Shown: one piece after another, positions 26,470-35,238 of the stretch
Layout: each line of letters opens with the position of its first letter
How positions within the stretch are numbered: the stretch's first letter is position 1
Source of the DNA: Rhizobium leguminosarum
Lineage (GTDB): Bacteria > Pseudomonadota > Alphaproteobacteria > Rhizobiales > Rhizobiaceae
Direction of reading: 5' to 3'
DNA: 64,000 bases
Assembly: GCF_001679785.1 (NCBI RefSeq)
Contig: NZ_CP016286.1
Location: 744,001 to 808,000, forward strand
Translations under genes and position numbers: made by a program
The notes under the pieces: model-generated
Database searches by the model: none
What the model saw: the letters and a program-made list of their open reading frames with translations, nothing else
Told to the model about the DNA's origin: nothing

Positions 26470-28437
26470 TCAAGCGCCCGCCCTCATGACGCTCATCAGC
26501 ATGTCCGCCTGCGAGCGGCTCTGCATGGCCGCAAGGCCCGTCGCGGCAATGGTATCGCGCTCGCCGGCATCTGCGATCAGCTTGTAGCAGCGCTCGATCA
26601 TGTCGTCATAGGGCTCAATTGCCAAGCCGCCGATGAAGGGCTGAAGGTCTGGATCACGGATGTCGCCTTCCGTCAGCACGCAAACGCGATTGGCGAGCAG
26701 ATAGGAAATGCGGACGATCTCGAAGACGCCGCTCGCATAATGATGGATGTTGATCACGATCTTGGCGCGGGCAATCGCCGCGTCGCGTTCCGCACCATAG
26801 ATGTTGAAGAGATGCACGACCTTGAGCCCGCCCTCTTCAAGCGTCTTCAGGATGTGATGGCGGCGCTCGTTCATCGAGCCATAGAAGAGCACGTCTATAT
26901 CCTTGACGACGGCATGCTGGATCTGGCTCAGGCAGCGGCTATAGCCGATTTCGAGCACGCCGGCGTGATCGATACCCTTGGCGGCGAGATTTTCCCGGTT
27001 GCGCGGGCTGTAGTCGAGCACCGGCATCGCCCTCAGGATCGACATATAGCGCGAATTGATCCAGATGCTTTCTTCGGACACCTGCTCGAGATTGATGATG
27101 ACACTGTCCTTCGGCAGATGGCTGACGATTTCGGCGGGGAGAAGATTGCCGCCATAGATGATCGGCGCACGGCCGGCGAATGCGTTCATGTCCCGGGTGA
27201 TCGGTGCCGAGCCGCCGAGTTCCTCGAAGGCGCCCTGTAGGCCAAGCGCGACTTCGTCGAAGGCGTGGCTGTGATTGTAGTTGTCGGGCGTCACGATCCA
27301 GATGCAATGGCGATCCTTGTGGGCCTGCCATCCGCCGGCAAAGGGCTGCAATGCGTTGCGAAGCGGCTGCTCGATCTTCTGGGCGGCGGGTGTCTCGGTA
27401 CGCACAGCCTGCCGCGGCGCCGGGGAGGCGCCGGAAGCCTGCGGAGCATAGGCACGCATCAGTTCGCGGCCACCCGTGAACTGGCCGCGCGGCATCCAGG
27501 CCGGCGTATCATCGGCGAACCAGATAAGGTGCGGCTGCTTGATCAGTGGTTGGCGGCCCTCCTGCCAGGAGGCCAAGTGGGCCTCGTCGGGGCTCTGAAG
27601 AAAAGCTTCCTTGGCGGTGAAGAGACCATGCAGCATCCGGCCGAGGCGGACACCGAACTTCCACTCGAAATCGGCAGGCGCCGGCACGAAGGCGGCGATC
27701 TTCAATCCGGAGGCGGCAGCCTGCTGAACATAGAGCCCGAGCAGACGCTCGATCACGAAGGGGCGCATCGTCGCGTTGGCGTCGCGTGAATACTGCGCCG
27801 AACCGGCATAGGCAATGCCCGCTGGCGTGCCGCGGCGCGCTTCATTTTCCAGCGATTCCAGAATGCCTTCGCAAAAGGCGAAATATCCGGACCAGAACTT
27901 CCTGTTGCCGCAGAAATAATTGCAGAACATGAAGGCGGTTTTGTCTTGCGGCGGCGCGATCGGATAGCCGAGCTGCTGGATATGCAGGAAGATCGGCTCC
28001 ATGCCTGGACGACCGCCAAGCAGCGAATGCTCCCAGACGTTGCTGTAGATCGCGGCGTGGCCGATCAGCGGATTGTAGAGATAGGCGTCCGCACTTTCCG
28101 CCCTGGCCTTTTCCGCCTCGGTAACGAAGGATGGGAAGCTCGTCACCGACTTCACCTCGAATTTGCTGGACAGCAGTCCCCAGAACACGTCCTCGCCGAG
28201 GCCGATCGCCTCGTGATGCGCATGCAGGATACGGAAGAGCTCGTATTCGCGGGTCGCAGCCTGCGTGTTGAATGAGATGTCGAGCGGTACGGCAGCTGCG
28301 TCGAGCTGGCTGCGCTGCGAAGGGCCGAGATAAGGCTGGTAGATAATGACGGACCCCGTGCCGGCAGCTTTCTCCGTGAGAAGCGCCAGATCAGGAAGAC
28401 CGGCGGGCAGAGCGGAAACGGGCTGATTGATCGTCAA
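26470..28437 (-). CDS. Large two-part protein with glycosyltransferase-like C-terminus
   Basis: A 655-residue cytoplasmic protein without signal or membrane segments. The C-terminal half (about 370-650) reads like a GT-B glycosyltransferase domain: DVLFYGSMNERRHHILKTL, then ARAKIVINIHHYASGVFEIV and a predicted nucleotide-sugar-side segment ISYLLANRVCVLTE. The N-terminal half (about 30-300) has repeated aromatic and His-rich phrases and matches nothing I know; a Pro/Ala-rich linker separates the halves. The TTG start at 28437 has GAGGA 7-8 bp upstream; an ATG at 28488 has no Shine-Dalgarno. Upstream in the rhamnose gene run, so rhamnosyl transfer is a fair guess only. Confidence 0.65.
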   Translation of the reverse strand: MTINQPVSALPAGLPDLALLTEKAAGTGSVIIYQPYLGPSQRSQLDAAAVPLDISFNTQAATREYELFRILHAHHEAIGLGEDVFWGLLSSKFEVKSVTSFPSFVTEAEKARAESADAYLYNPLIGHAAIYSNVWEHSLLGGRPGMEPIFLHIQQLGYPIAPPQDKTAFMFCNYFCGNRKFWSGYFAFCEGILESLENEARRGTPAGIAYAGSAQYSRDANATMRPFVIERLLGLYVQQAAASGLKIAAFVPAPADFEWKFGVRLGRMLHGLFTAKEAFLQSPDEAHLASWQEGRQPLIKQPHLIWFADDTPAWMPRGQFTGGRELMRAYAPQASGASPAPRQAVRTETPAAQKIEQPLRNALQPFAGGWQAHKDRHCIWIVTPDNYNHSHAFDEVALGLQGAFEELGGSAPITRDMNAFAGRAPIIYGGNLLPAEIVSHLPKDSVIINLEQVSEESIWINSRYMSILRAMPVLDYSPRNRENLAAKGIDHAGVLEIGYSRCLSQIQHAVVKDIDVLFYGSMNERRHHILKTLEEGGLKVVHLFNIYGAERDAAIARAKIVINIHHYASGVFEIVRISYLLANRVCVLTEGDIRDPDLQPFIGGLAIEPYDDMIERCYKLIADAGERDTIAATGLAAMQSRSQADMLMSVMRAGA

Positions 28438-28607
28438 GGCATCATCCTCAGTGCATGGTCGCCGTCTCCGCGATTCACGAAACGGCATTCGGGCTGGTTT
28501 GGGTATCGACTATTGGATGTGAAGCTTGCGCCACACTGTTCGCAGGACTTTCGCTGGTCAGCCTGGAGGGATTGCAGGAGCTCGACCTATCCGGGGTCAG
28601 TTTTCTC

Positions 28608-28706
28608 TACAGCGCCGCGCGTCTTTTCAGACGCGCAAAGGACGCTGTAGCACTTTGAATCGCTGCATAATTCCTTAAATCGATTCCGATTTAAGGAATT
28701 ATGCAG
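28608..28706 (+). repeat. Palindromic mosaic repeat, best-preserved copy
   Basis: Two hairpins in tandem. The first pairs ACAGCG with CGCTGT around GCGCGTC-TTTTCA-GACGCGC. The second is a perfect 20-bp stem (28663-28682 with 28687-28706) around the loop ATTC. Between them lies GACGCTGTAGCACTTTGAAT. Copies with the same layout are at 41018-41123 (opposite strand), 16021-16106 and 31076-31154. Confidence 0.85.
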
Positions 28707-28741
28707 TAGCCAGCTTTGCTCGCTCAGCCGCTTCTGCTGCC

Positions 28742-28765
28742 AGTATCGCAAAGACTTGCGATACT
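28742..28765 (-). terminator. Perfect hairpin after the unassigned low-GC gene
   Basis: AGTATCGCAA / TTGCGATACT, 10 bp perfect, loop of 4, starting 20 bp downstream of the stop at 28786. There is no T run, so it may stabilise mRNA ends rather than terminate on its own. Confidence 0.4.
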
Positions 28766-28785
28766 ACGTTTGGGATTGCCTCGGT

Positions 28786-29592
28786 TTATACGCCGGTTCT
28801 ATAGACACCATCGTTCGATACGGTAGCCATATCTCCGAACAAGAACCCAGGCAGGTTGTTGCCATAGAGCTCGGCCAACCGCTTGATTAGAAGATAGCTT
28901 CCCAGACGCTCCTGGCAAAATGAGATCGCACGTTTCTGCACGGGATCTTCGGCTTGAAACGGTTGATATCGTTTCGCAAATTCAAGAGACGGCGCCACAA
29001 GGCGCACAAAAGTATCCAGCCACCAGTCTGTCGGATATGTGCCGAGCTCAATGCCTCCAGGGACGAGAGTGCCGGAATTAAAAAAATGCAAAGCTTCGGC
29101 TTGCGTTAAAGTATTTGCTTCGACTGAAAACGCTGTATATCTGAAAAAGTCAACAATATTGTGGCAGCCTCCATAGTGATACGATATGTTATGGAGATTC
29201 AATGGACGAGGCAGAAAGAAACTCTCTGAAAAAAGCGCCGGATTCTCTGGTCTTGTGATTTCTACTTCTTCTGAAGTTGCTATATTCATGCCGGGATATT
29301 CGGGATTCGGCGTTCCGATTTTTAGTCTTGTTAAAAATTTACGATACTGCCAGATGGTAATGTTGCGAGGTTTTACAGTTTCTTCCGAAACGACTTTTGC
29401 GATGACTAGCGTTCCCAGCGATCCTGACAATTTCGCGTGAATCTCCTCCGGCTCGCTGAAAAAATCATAGCCGGCAATGACATCCATTCCCTTGTTTTCC
29501 AAAGGAGGTCTGGAATTGAGCCATATGATTTTCGCGCCCTCGGGAGGAGGGTAGCTCGGCAAATCCTTGTGGCAAACAATGAAAATGGTCAT
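28786..29592 (-). CDS. Hypothetical protein, possibly DUF4422-like glycosyltransferase
   Basis: A 268-residue protein starting MTIFIVCHKDLPSYP, like the opening beta strand of a Rossmann-type transferase. A late Arg-rich segment (QKRAISFCQERLGSYLLIKRL) recalls the closing helix of DUF4422 glycosyltransferases; this resemblance is weak. No signal peptide. Its DNA is visibly more AT-rich than its neighbours, with many AAA and TTT runs, suggesting recent acquisition, a common property of O-antigen genes. It precedes the glycosyltransferase-like gene and rhamnose operon on the same strand, separated by a repeat-bearing spacer. Confidence 0.6.
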   Translation of the reverse strand: MTIFIVCHKDLPSYPPPEGAKIIWLNSRPPLENKGMDVIAGYDFFSEPEEIHAKLSGSLGTLVIAKVVSEETVKPRNITIWQYRKFLTRLKIGTPNPEYPGMNIATSEEVEITRPENPALFSESFFLPRPLNLHNISYHYGGCHNIVDFFRYTAFSVEANTLTQAEALHFFNSGTLVPGGIELGTYPTDWWLDTFVRLVAPSLEFAKRYQPFQAEDPVQKRAISFCQERLGSYLLIKRLAELYGNNLPGFLFGDMATVSNDGVYRTGV

Positions 29593-29906
29593 ATTTGTGA
29601 TCAGCCTCTTATGGATGGGAGTTTCTGCCGGCTGCAATTACCACGCGGCTCGCCCGTCAATGCTTAGTTGTGTCAAGGTGGCGGACGTCAGGATTCCAAG
29701 CGTTTCTGCCTCTTGTCAGCGACTCTAAAGCGCGTTCCTTGCGCGTAGCAGGTGCGAAGTCCGGACCCATCCGGGGATGAAGTCGGGTGCCTAAAGGTGA
29801 GGTCGTCGATATCCTTTTGCTTAAACTTGCTGTTGCTGTTGGCGATATCGGCAAATGTCAGCAAGCGCGCAATGGCGCGCGCTATGTTGCCCGCTTGGTG
29901 GAATCC
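29593..29906. other. Intergenic region upstream of the low-GC gene
   Basis: About 314 bp. The only structure I notice is a short palindrome GCGCGC-AATG-GCGCGC near 29866-29881, close to the end of the GNAT gene. No gene is supported. It should hold the promoter for the low-GC gene at its left end. Confidence 0.5.
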
Positions 29907-30422
29907 CTAACGCGAAAACTGAATGATCTCGCCGTTGTACTGCGTGCGCGCCGTCTCGCGGAAGCCGAGCTTGGCTGCGACCCGCAGCGAGGCCTGGTTC
30001 TCGGGACTGATGATGCAGCTCATCGGTTTTCCTGGGAAATGCGTTTCCGCCCAGCCGATCAGCGCTGTCAACGCTTCGGTGGCATAACCGCGGCCGTGCG
30101 CCGAAGGCATCAGCGCCCAGCCGACCTCCATCGTCCCCTCGATCGAGGGTTCCATTTCGCGGCGGGCTTCCAGGAAGCCCGCTTCACCGATGAACCGGCC
30201 GCTCTCCTTTTCCACGATCGCCAGAAAGCCGAAGCTCATATGATGCCACATGCCGGCGACACGCAGCATGCGGCTCCAGCTTTGCTCGCGCGTTGACGGC
30301 ACGCCGGTGATGAAGCGCACGACATCCTCGTCCGCCCATAGCGCTGCATGCGCGTCGAAATCGTCGAGGCGGTGAGGGCGAAGCGTCAGCCGCGCCGTTT
30401 CGAGGGTCGGAATGTCGGTCAC
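29907..30422 (-). CDS. GNAT-family N-acetyltransferase, RimJ/RimL-like
   Basis: A 171-residue acetyl-CoA-dependent transferase. The N-terminus (LETARLTLRPHRLDDF) and the acetyl-CoA loop region (VGWALMPSAHGRGYATEALTALI) are typical of the RimJ/RimL type, and the C-terminal NQASLRVAAKLGF motif completes the fold. Substrate unknown. The same-strand cupin gene lies 26 bp upstream, so the two may be cotranscribed. Confidence 0.87.
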   Translation of the reverse strand: MTDIPTLETARLTLRPHRLDDFDAHAALWADEDVVRFITGVPSTREQSWSRMLRVAGMWHHMSFGFLAIVEKESGRFIGEAGFLEARREMEPSIEGTMEVGWALMPSAHGRGYATEALTALIGWAETHFPGKPMSCIISPENQASLRVAAKLGFRETARTQYNGEIIQFSR

Positions 30423-30448
30423 ATCAGGTCCTTATGGAAATCGCACTC

Positions 30449-30952
30449 TCAGGCGCCAGGCTCGCCGTCCCAATAGTCGAGATCGCCTTCCGGCCGTCCA
30501 ATGTGGCGGAAGCGCCTGGCTTCGGTACCGTCTCTATTCGTCTTCGCAAGGAACTTTCCGGAATCGGGATATTCGACGATCTCCGTCTTCGCCATGGTCG
30601 AAATGCCGAGATAGACGAGTGTGGCCGTGCCGGTGTTGATGATCTGGTGCGCAGTTTCCGGTCCGCCGGCCGGCGCGCCGAGCACGTCGCCCGCCTTGAT
30701 CGCATGGCGCGCATCGCCAAAGCGGTATTCGCCGGTACCGGCGATCACATAGAAAAGCTCGTCTTCGACGTGATGGTTGTGAAAGGGGCAGCCGGATTTG
30801 CCGGGCGGTACCTCGTTGTAGCTGACGCCGAGGCCGGTCAGGCCAAGTAGCGCGCCGAAAGAGGTGTCGGTGCTTTCATAGAGCTCGCCCTGTTTCCAGT
30901 GATCGAGCTTGAGATCGGCGGTATTGATCCCCGCCTTCTGTTCCGTTGCCAT
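30449..30952 (-). CDS. Cupin-domain protein
   Basis: A 167-residue single-cupin protein. The first cupin motif gives metal ligands H58, H60 and E65 (FHNHHVEDELFYVIAG), and the second includes H102 (GGPETAHQIINTG). Such proteins may be isomerases, dioxygenases or sugar-binding regulators; the sequence does not decide. GGAGG lies upstream of the ATG. Probably transcribed with the following GNAT gene. Confidence 0.86.
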   Translation of the reverse strand: MATEQKAGINTADLKLDHWKQGELYESTDTSFGALLGLTGLGVSYNEVPPGKSGCPFHNHHVEDELFYVIAGTGEYRFGDARHAIKAGDVLGAPAGGPETAHQIINTGTATLVYLGISTMAKTEIVEYPDSGKFLAKTNRDGTEARRFRHIGRPEGDLDYWDGEPGA

Positions 30953-31075
30953 GACGTCCTCCTGTTTCCAGAAGAGAAGCCGTCATCCCAGGAAAATTCA
31001 ATGCTTATCTCTGATATCCCCAGCATGGGCGGAGAGGAGACCGCCGCCCATGCTTTGAGCACCGCGCGTTGAATA

Positions 31076-31154
31076 GGACGCGTCGAGACGCTTGATCACT
31101 TCAACCCACGCATACCCCCGAAGATCGTTCCGATTTTCGGGGGTATGCGCTGGA
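31076..31154 (-). repeat. Palindromic mosaic repeat
   Basis: A 19-bp stem (31109-31127 with 31131-31149, one mismatch) around TTC, preceded by GACGCTTGATCACTTC. The outer GCATA and inner ATCG segments match the copy at 28663-28706, while the nine bases between differ on both arms in a compensating way. It ends 6 bp from the stop of the next minus-strand gene. Strand is given arbitrarily. Confidence 0.8.
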
Positions 31155-31159
31155 GAGCG

Positions 31160-31519
31160 TCAGCGGACGTAGAAGGTCAAGCTTCCGTCGGCTGCCTGCT
31201 CGGCGTTGACGATGTTGCGGACGTCGACGCCTTCGGTGTTAAGCCGGTGGGCAAGCGACCTGTTGGCGTCGATCGAGGCCTGGATGCCGCGAACGGCCTG
31301 GCCGGAACGTTCCGGTGCCGAGCGCGGACCGGTCGTCTCGTCGTCGCGATGGCGCCAGTTGTAGACCTGCTCGACATTGAAATCATTGCCGTGGAAGGTC
31401 CGGAGTGTCTGCTCGATGCCCTGGTCAGTGTTCATCCCAAGGCTTTCGGCCCGGCTGACGCCTGCAAAGGCGATGGAGGAGAGGGCGGCAGCGAGGGTGA
31501 TGGTGAGAACGCGGTGCAT
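31160..31519 (-). CDS. Small exported hypothetical protein
   Basis: A 119-residue protein with a Sec signal peptide (about residues 1-24, ending SRA). The mature part is hydrophilic, with no cysteine; SLAHRLNTEGVDVRNIVNAEQ is likely helical and SLTFYVR is a closing strand. I do not recognise a family. An AAAGGAT Shine-Dalgarno precedes the ATG. It stands alone and diverges from ribH. Confidence 0.78.
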   Translation of the reverse strand: MHRVLTITLAAALSSIAFAGVSRAESLGMNTDQGIEQTLRTFHGNDFNVEQVYNWRHRDDETTGPRSAPERSGQAVRGIQASIDANRSLAHRLNTEGVDVRNIVNAEQAADGSLTFYVR

Positions 31520-31866
31520 GATTTGTATCCTTTCATCTGCTTAGACGGTCGGCTGTCGTTGCAGGGGATCGTCTGCGTCACGACGTGGAATTGGCGTTCT
31601 CGCATTCGCGATTCAATGGGTTAAGTCACTGAAAATACATTAAGAATTGTTCATGAAAACTGCCTTCGAATTGCCGCTTTCAAGGCGACCGGGAAAGCTG
31701 TTTTCAGAGGCCTGCCCAGCTATGCATACAGGACGCAGCTATCCCCTTGCAGATATTTCTTCTTTCCCATTGCGGCATCCGGCGAAATTGCTTGCCATTC
31801 GGACGAAGGCATGTTTTGACCGCGGGCTGCCGAGTGGGTAAATGTCCCGCCAACCGAAGGTGAACC
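31520..31866. other. Intergenic region upstream of ribH
   Basis: About 347 bp between two divergent genes. I looked for an FMN riboswitch (conserved AGGGGC ... GGCGGT-type blocks) and did not see one. No repeat or RNA gene is evident; a short plus-strand frame at 31647 does not look coding. Confidence 0.5.
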
Positions 31867-32322
31867 ATGTCGAGAGAGACCGCTCCCCATATTTTGATCG
31901 TTGAGGCCCGCTTCTACGACGACATGGCCGACGCCCTGCTCGAAGGCGCGACCTTCGCATTGACGGAGGCCGGCGCCACCTTCGAGGTCGTCACCGTTCC
32001 CGGCGCACTGGAAATTCCGGCGGCGATTGCCATGTCGCTCGATGGAGACGACAATGGCGGAACGCATTATGACGGCTATGTCGCCCTTGGCATGGTCATT
32101 CGCGGCGAGACCTATCACTTCGATATCGTGTCGAACGAATCCTCGCGCGCTTTGATGGATCTTGCGGTCAGCGAGTCCCTTGCCATCGGCAATGGCATCC
32201 TGACCGTCGAAAACGACGAACAGGCCTGGGCGCGCGTGCGCCGCTCGGAAAAGGACAAGGGCGGATTTGCCGCTCGTGCAGCTCTGACCATGATCGAGCT
32301 GAAGCAGAAACTGGGTGCATAA
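31867..32322 (+). CDS. ribH: 6,7-dimethyl-8-ribityllumazine synthase
   Basis: Condenses the RibD-pathway pyrimidine with 3,4-dihydroxy-2-butanone 4-phosphate to give lumazine, the substrate of RibE. The 151-residue protein shows [20 protein letters not shown], the [12 protein letters not shown] loop and the catalytic-site [18 protein letters not shown] segment, all typical of icosahedral (type I) enzymes. It is followed by nusB after 3 bp. In related genomes this pair directly follows ribE; here 9 kb of minus-strand genes lie between. Confidence 0.95.
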   Translation: MSRETAPHILIVEARFYDDMADALLEGATFALTEAGATFEVVTVPGALEIPAAIAMSLDGDDNGGTHYDGYVALGMVIRGETYHFDIVSNESSRALMDLAVSESLAIGNGILTVENDEQAWARVRRSEKDKGGFAARAALTMIELKQKLGA

Positions 32323-32325
32323 CGA

Positions 32326-32808
32326 ATGAACGACGACAAGACGGAACGGCCGGTCAAGACTGCGAACCAGCGGGGCGCTGCCCGTCTTGCTGCCGTTCAG
32401 GCACTGTATCAGATGGATGTCGGCGGCACGGGCGTTCTGGAAATCGTGGCTGAATACGAGGCGCACCGTCTTGGTCAGGAAATCGATGGCGCGACCTATC
32501 TGAAAGCCGATGCCGCCTGGTTCCGTTCCATCGTCTCGGGCGTCGTGCGCGATCAGGTCCGTCTCGATCCGTTGATTGCCGCAGCCCTGCAGGATGATTG
32601 GGCCTTGTCGCGCCTCGACAGCACCGTGCGGGCCATCCTACGCGCTGGCGTTTTCGAGATCACCGACCGCAAGGACGTTCCGGTGGCGGTCATCGTCACC
32701 GAATATGTCGAGATCGCCCAGGCCTTCTTCGACGACGACGAGCCGAAGCTCGTTAACGCCGTGCTCGACCGCATCGCAAAGCAGGTTCGCGGCGAGGCGA
32801 AGAAATAA
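32326..32808 (+). CDS. nusB: Transcription antitermination factor NusB
   Basis: A 160-residue all-helical RNA-binding protein of the rRNA antitermination complex (with NusE/S10). The N-terminal [19 protein letters not shown] and the C-terminal [27 protein letters not shown] are family signatures. Three bases after ribH, so the two are translationally close and probably cotranscribed. Confidence 0.95.
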   Translation: MNDDKTERPVKTANQRGAARLAAVQALYQMDVGGTGVLEIVAEYEAHRLGQEIDGATYLKADAAWFRSIVSGVVRDQVRLDPLIAAALQDDWALSRLDSTVRAILRAGVFEITDRKDVPVAVIVTEYVEIAQAFFDDDEPKLVNAVLDRIAKQVRGEAKK

Positions 32809-32876
32809 GTCTTTAGCCGCCAAATAATCCCCCTACGTCTTTCTTCGTACTGCAATGGTTTTCGCCCGCTGCGGTC

Positions 32877-32905
32877 TTGACGCCACGTGATCGACCAAGC
32901 AATCT
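32877..32905 (+). promoter_or_regulatory. Possible promoter of hppA
   Basis: TTGACG at 32877-32882 and CAATCT at 32900-32905 are spaced 17 bp, about 100 bp before the hppA start. The -10 match is modest. Confidence 0.35.
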
Positions 32906-33006
32906 CCGCACCGCTTAGCTGTGGCATTTCTGTGGAGAGGAAGGCGATTCGGCGGCGTATCTGCCGGAGAAGGAGTGAGCTCCGGCCTATGGGAGGAAAG
33001 AGCGAA

Positions 33007-35145
33007 ATGACGATTCTTTTATGCGTAATCGCATGCGGTCTGCTCTCGGTGGTTTATGCCGCCTGGGCAACCCGGTCGGTGCTTGCCGCCGATCAGGGCA
33101 ACAGCCGCATGCAGGAGATCGCGGGCTATATCCGCGAAGGTGCGCAAGCCTATCTGACGCGCCAGTACAGAACCATTGCCATTGTCGGGGTTGTTGTTTT
33201 CATTTTAGCCTGGCTGCTTCTTTCCGGCGAGGCCGCGATCGGCTTCCTGATTGGCGCCGTGCTTTCCGGTGCTGCCGGTTTCATCGGCATGCACGTCTCC
33301 GTCCGCGCCAATGTGCGCACCGCTCAGGCAGCTTCCGTGAGCCTTTCCGCCGGCCTCGACATCGCCTTCAAGTCGGGTGCGATCACCGGCATGCTGGTGG
33401 CTGGCTTGGCGCTGCTTGGAGTTTCCATCTACTATACGGTCTTGACCATCGGGCTCGGCCATGAGAGCGGCTCGCGCGAAGTCATCGATGCGCTGGTGGC
33501 GCTCGGCTTCGGCGCGTCGCTGATCTCGATCTTCGCCCGTCTCGGCGGCGGCATCTTCACCAAGGGCGCCGATGTCGGCGGAGATCTCGTCGGCAAGGTG
33601 GAAGCCGGCATTCCCGAAGACGATCCGCGCAACCCGGCAACGATCGCCGATAACGTCGGCGACAATGTCGGCGACTGCGCCGGCATGGCTGCCGACCTTT
33701 TCGAGACCTATGCGGTCTCGGTCGTCGCCACCATGGTTCTCGCCGCGATCTTCTTTGCCGGCGCGCCGATCCTCCAGTCGGCGATGGTCTATCCGCTGGC
33801 GATCTGCGGCGCCTGCATCATCACCTCGATCATCGGCACCTTCTTTGTCAAGCTCGGCTCGAACGGCTCGATCATGGGTGCTCTCTACAAGGGCCTCATC
33901 GTCACCGGCCTGCTGTCGATCGTCGGTCTTGGCGCTGCCACCTCGCTCACCATCGGCTGGGGATCGATCGGCTCCGTCGCAGGCGCCGACATATCAGGCG
34001 CGAACCTCTTCTTCTGCGGCATCATCGGCCTCGTCGTCACCGCGCTGATCGTCGTGATCACTGAATATTATACAGGCACGGGCAAGCGCCCGGTCGTCTC
34101 GATTGCCCAGGCCTCGGTCACCGGTCACGGCACCAACGTCATCCAGGGCCTGGCCGTTTCACTGGAATCGACGGCACTGCCGGCGATCGTCATCGTTGGC
34201 GGCATTCTCGCCACTTACCAGCTCGGCGGCCTGTTCGGCACCGGCATTGCGGTCACGGCCATGCTCGGCATCGCCGGAATGATTGTCGCGCTCGACGCGT
34301 TCGGACCGGTGACGGACAATGCCGGCGGTATCGCCGAAATGGCGCATCTGCCGCCGGAGGTGCGCAAATCCACCGATGCGCTCGATGCCGTCGGCAATAC
34401 GACCAAAGCTGTCACCAAGGGCTACGCCATCGGTTCTGCCGGTCTCGGCGCCCTGGTTCTTTTCGCAGCCTACTCCTACGACCTCAAATATTTTGCGGCG
34501 AATGGCGACAAGTTCCCATATTTTGCCGGCATCGGCGAAATTTCCTTCGATCTTTCCAACCCTTACGTGGTGGCGGGATTGATCTTCGGAGGTCTTATTC
34601 CCTACCTCTTCGGCGGCATTGCCATGACTGCCGTCGGCCGTGCGGCCGGCGCGATCGTCGAGGAAGTCCGCCGTCAGTTCAAGGAAAAGCCCGGCATCAT
34701 GCAGGGCACGGAAAAGCCGGATTACGGCAGGGCGGTCGACATTCTGACCAAGGCCGCCATCCGTGAGATGATCGTGCCGTCGCTGCTGCCGGTGCTGGCG
34801 CCGATCGTCGTCTATTTCGGCGTGCTTCTCATCTCCGGCTCCAAGGCCTCCGCCTTTGCCGCCCTCGGCGCATCGCTGCTCGGCGTCATCATCAACGGCC
34901 TCTTCGTCGCCATCTCGATGACATCGGGCGGTGGCGCCTGGGACAATGCCAAGAAGAGCTTCGAAGACGGTTTCGTCGACAAGGACGGCGTGCGTCACAT
35001 GAAGGGTTCGGATGCGCACAAGGCTTCCGTCACCGGCGATACGGTCGGCGACCCCTACAAGGATACCGCCGGCCCCGCGGTCAACCCGGCGATCAAGATC
35101 ACCAACATTGTCGCGCTGCTGCTGCTCGCCGTTCTCGCCGGATGA
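33007..35145 (+). CDS. hppA: Membrane-bound proton-translocating pyrophosphatase, K+-independent type
   Basis: Couples hydrolysis of pyrophosphate to proton pumping across the inner (or acidocalcisome) membrane. The 712-residue protein has about 16 hydrophobic segments. The substrate site is clear: [20 protein letters not shown] and [19 protein letters not shown]. The [16 protein letters not shown] segment carries Lys where K+-dependent enzymes have Ala, indicating the K+-independent, proton-pumping class. The start at 33007 has GGGAGGAAAG upstream; a longer frame begins at 32887. A strong bidirectional terminator follows. Confidence 0.95.
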   Translation: MTILLCVIACGLLSVVYAAWATRSVLAADQGNSRMQEIAGYIREGAQAYLTRQYRTIAIVGVVVFILAWLLLSGEAAIGFLIGAVLSGAAGFIGMHVSVRANVRTAQAASVSLSAGLDIAFKSGAITGMLVAGLALLGVSIYYTVLTIGLGHESGSREVIDALVALGFGASLISIFARLGGGIFTKGADVGGDLVGKVEAGIPEDDPRNPATIADNVGDNVGDCAGMAADLFETYAVSVVATMVLAAIFFAGAPILQSAMVYPLAICGACIITSIIGTFFVKLGSNGSIMGALYKGLIVTGLLSIVGLGAATSLTIGWGSIGSVAGADISGANLFFCGIIGLVVTALIVVITEYYTGTGKRPVVSIAQASVTGHGTNVIQGLAVSLESTALPAIVIVGGILATYQLGGLFGTGIAVTAMLGIAGMIVALDAFGPVTDNAGGIAEMAHLPPEVRKSTDALDAVGNTTKAVTKGYAIGSAGLGALVLFAAYSYDLKYFAANGDKFPYFAGIGEISFDLSNPYVVAGLIFGGLIPYLFGGIAMTAVGRAAGAIVEEVRRQFKEKPGIMQGTEKPDYGRAVDILTKAAIREMIVPSLLPVLAPIVVYFGVLLISGSKASAFAALGASLLGVIINGLFVAISMTSGGGAWDNAKKSFEDGFVDKDGVRHMKGSDAHKASVTGDTVGDPYKDTAGPAVNPAIKITNIVALLLLAVLAG

Positions 35146-35188
35146 GGCATGCCGCCCGGCTCGGCGCGGCAACGAACAGCGACCACTA

Positions 35189-35220
35189 AAAACCCCGCCG
35201 GAGTGATCCGGCGGGGTTTT
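35189..35220. terminator. Bidirectional terminator between hppA and the bamE-like gene
   Basis: A perfect 14-bp stem (AAAACCCCGCCGGA / TCCGGCGGGGTTTT) with a GTGA tetraloop; A and T runs at the ends suit both convergent genes. Confidence 0.92.
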
Positions 35221-35238
35221 CGTATAAGGCGTATCCGA

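Larger units (their letters stand above)
28438..28785. other. Intergenic region with a palindromic repeat and a second hairpin
   Basis: About 348 bp between two minus-strand genes. It contains a full mosaic repeat copy (28608-28706) and a separate perfect hairpin (28742-28765). The left end should hold the promoter of the glycosyltransferase-like gene and rhamnose operon. A short plus-strand frame here runs into the repeat and is not supported. Confidence 0.65.

Noticed and set aside
28455..28658. A 67-codon plus-strand frame
   Set aside because: Its 3' part is repeat sequence and its 5' part is antisense to the start region of the glycosyltransferase-like gene.
31520..31866. Possible FMN riboswitch upstream of ribH
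   Set aside because: The conserved blocks of the FMN aptamer are not present on the plus strand.
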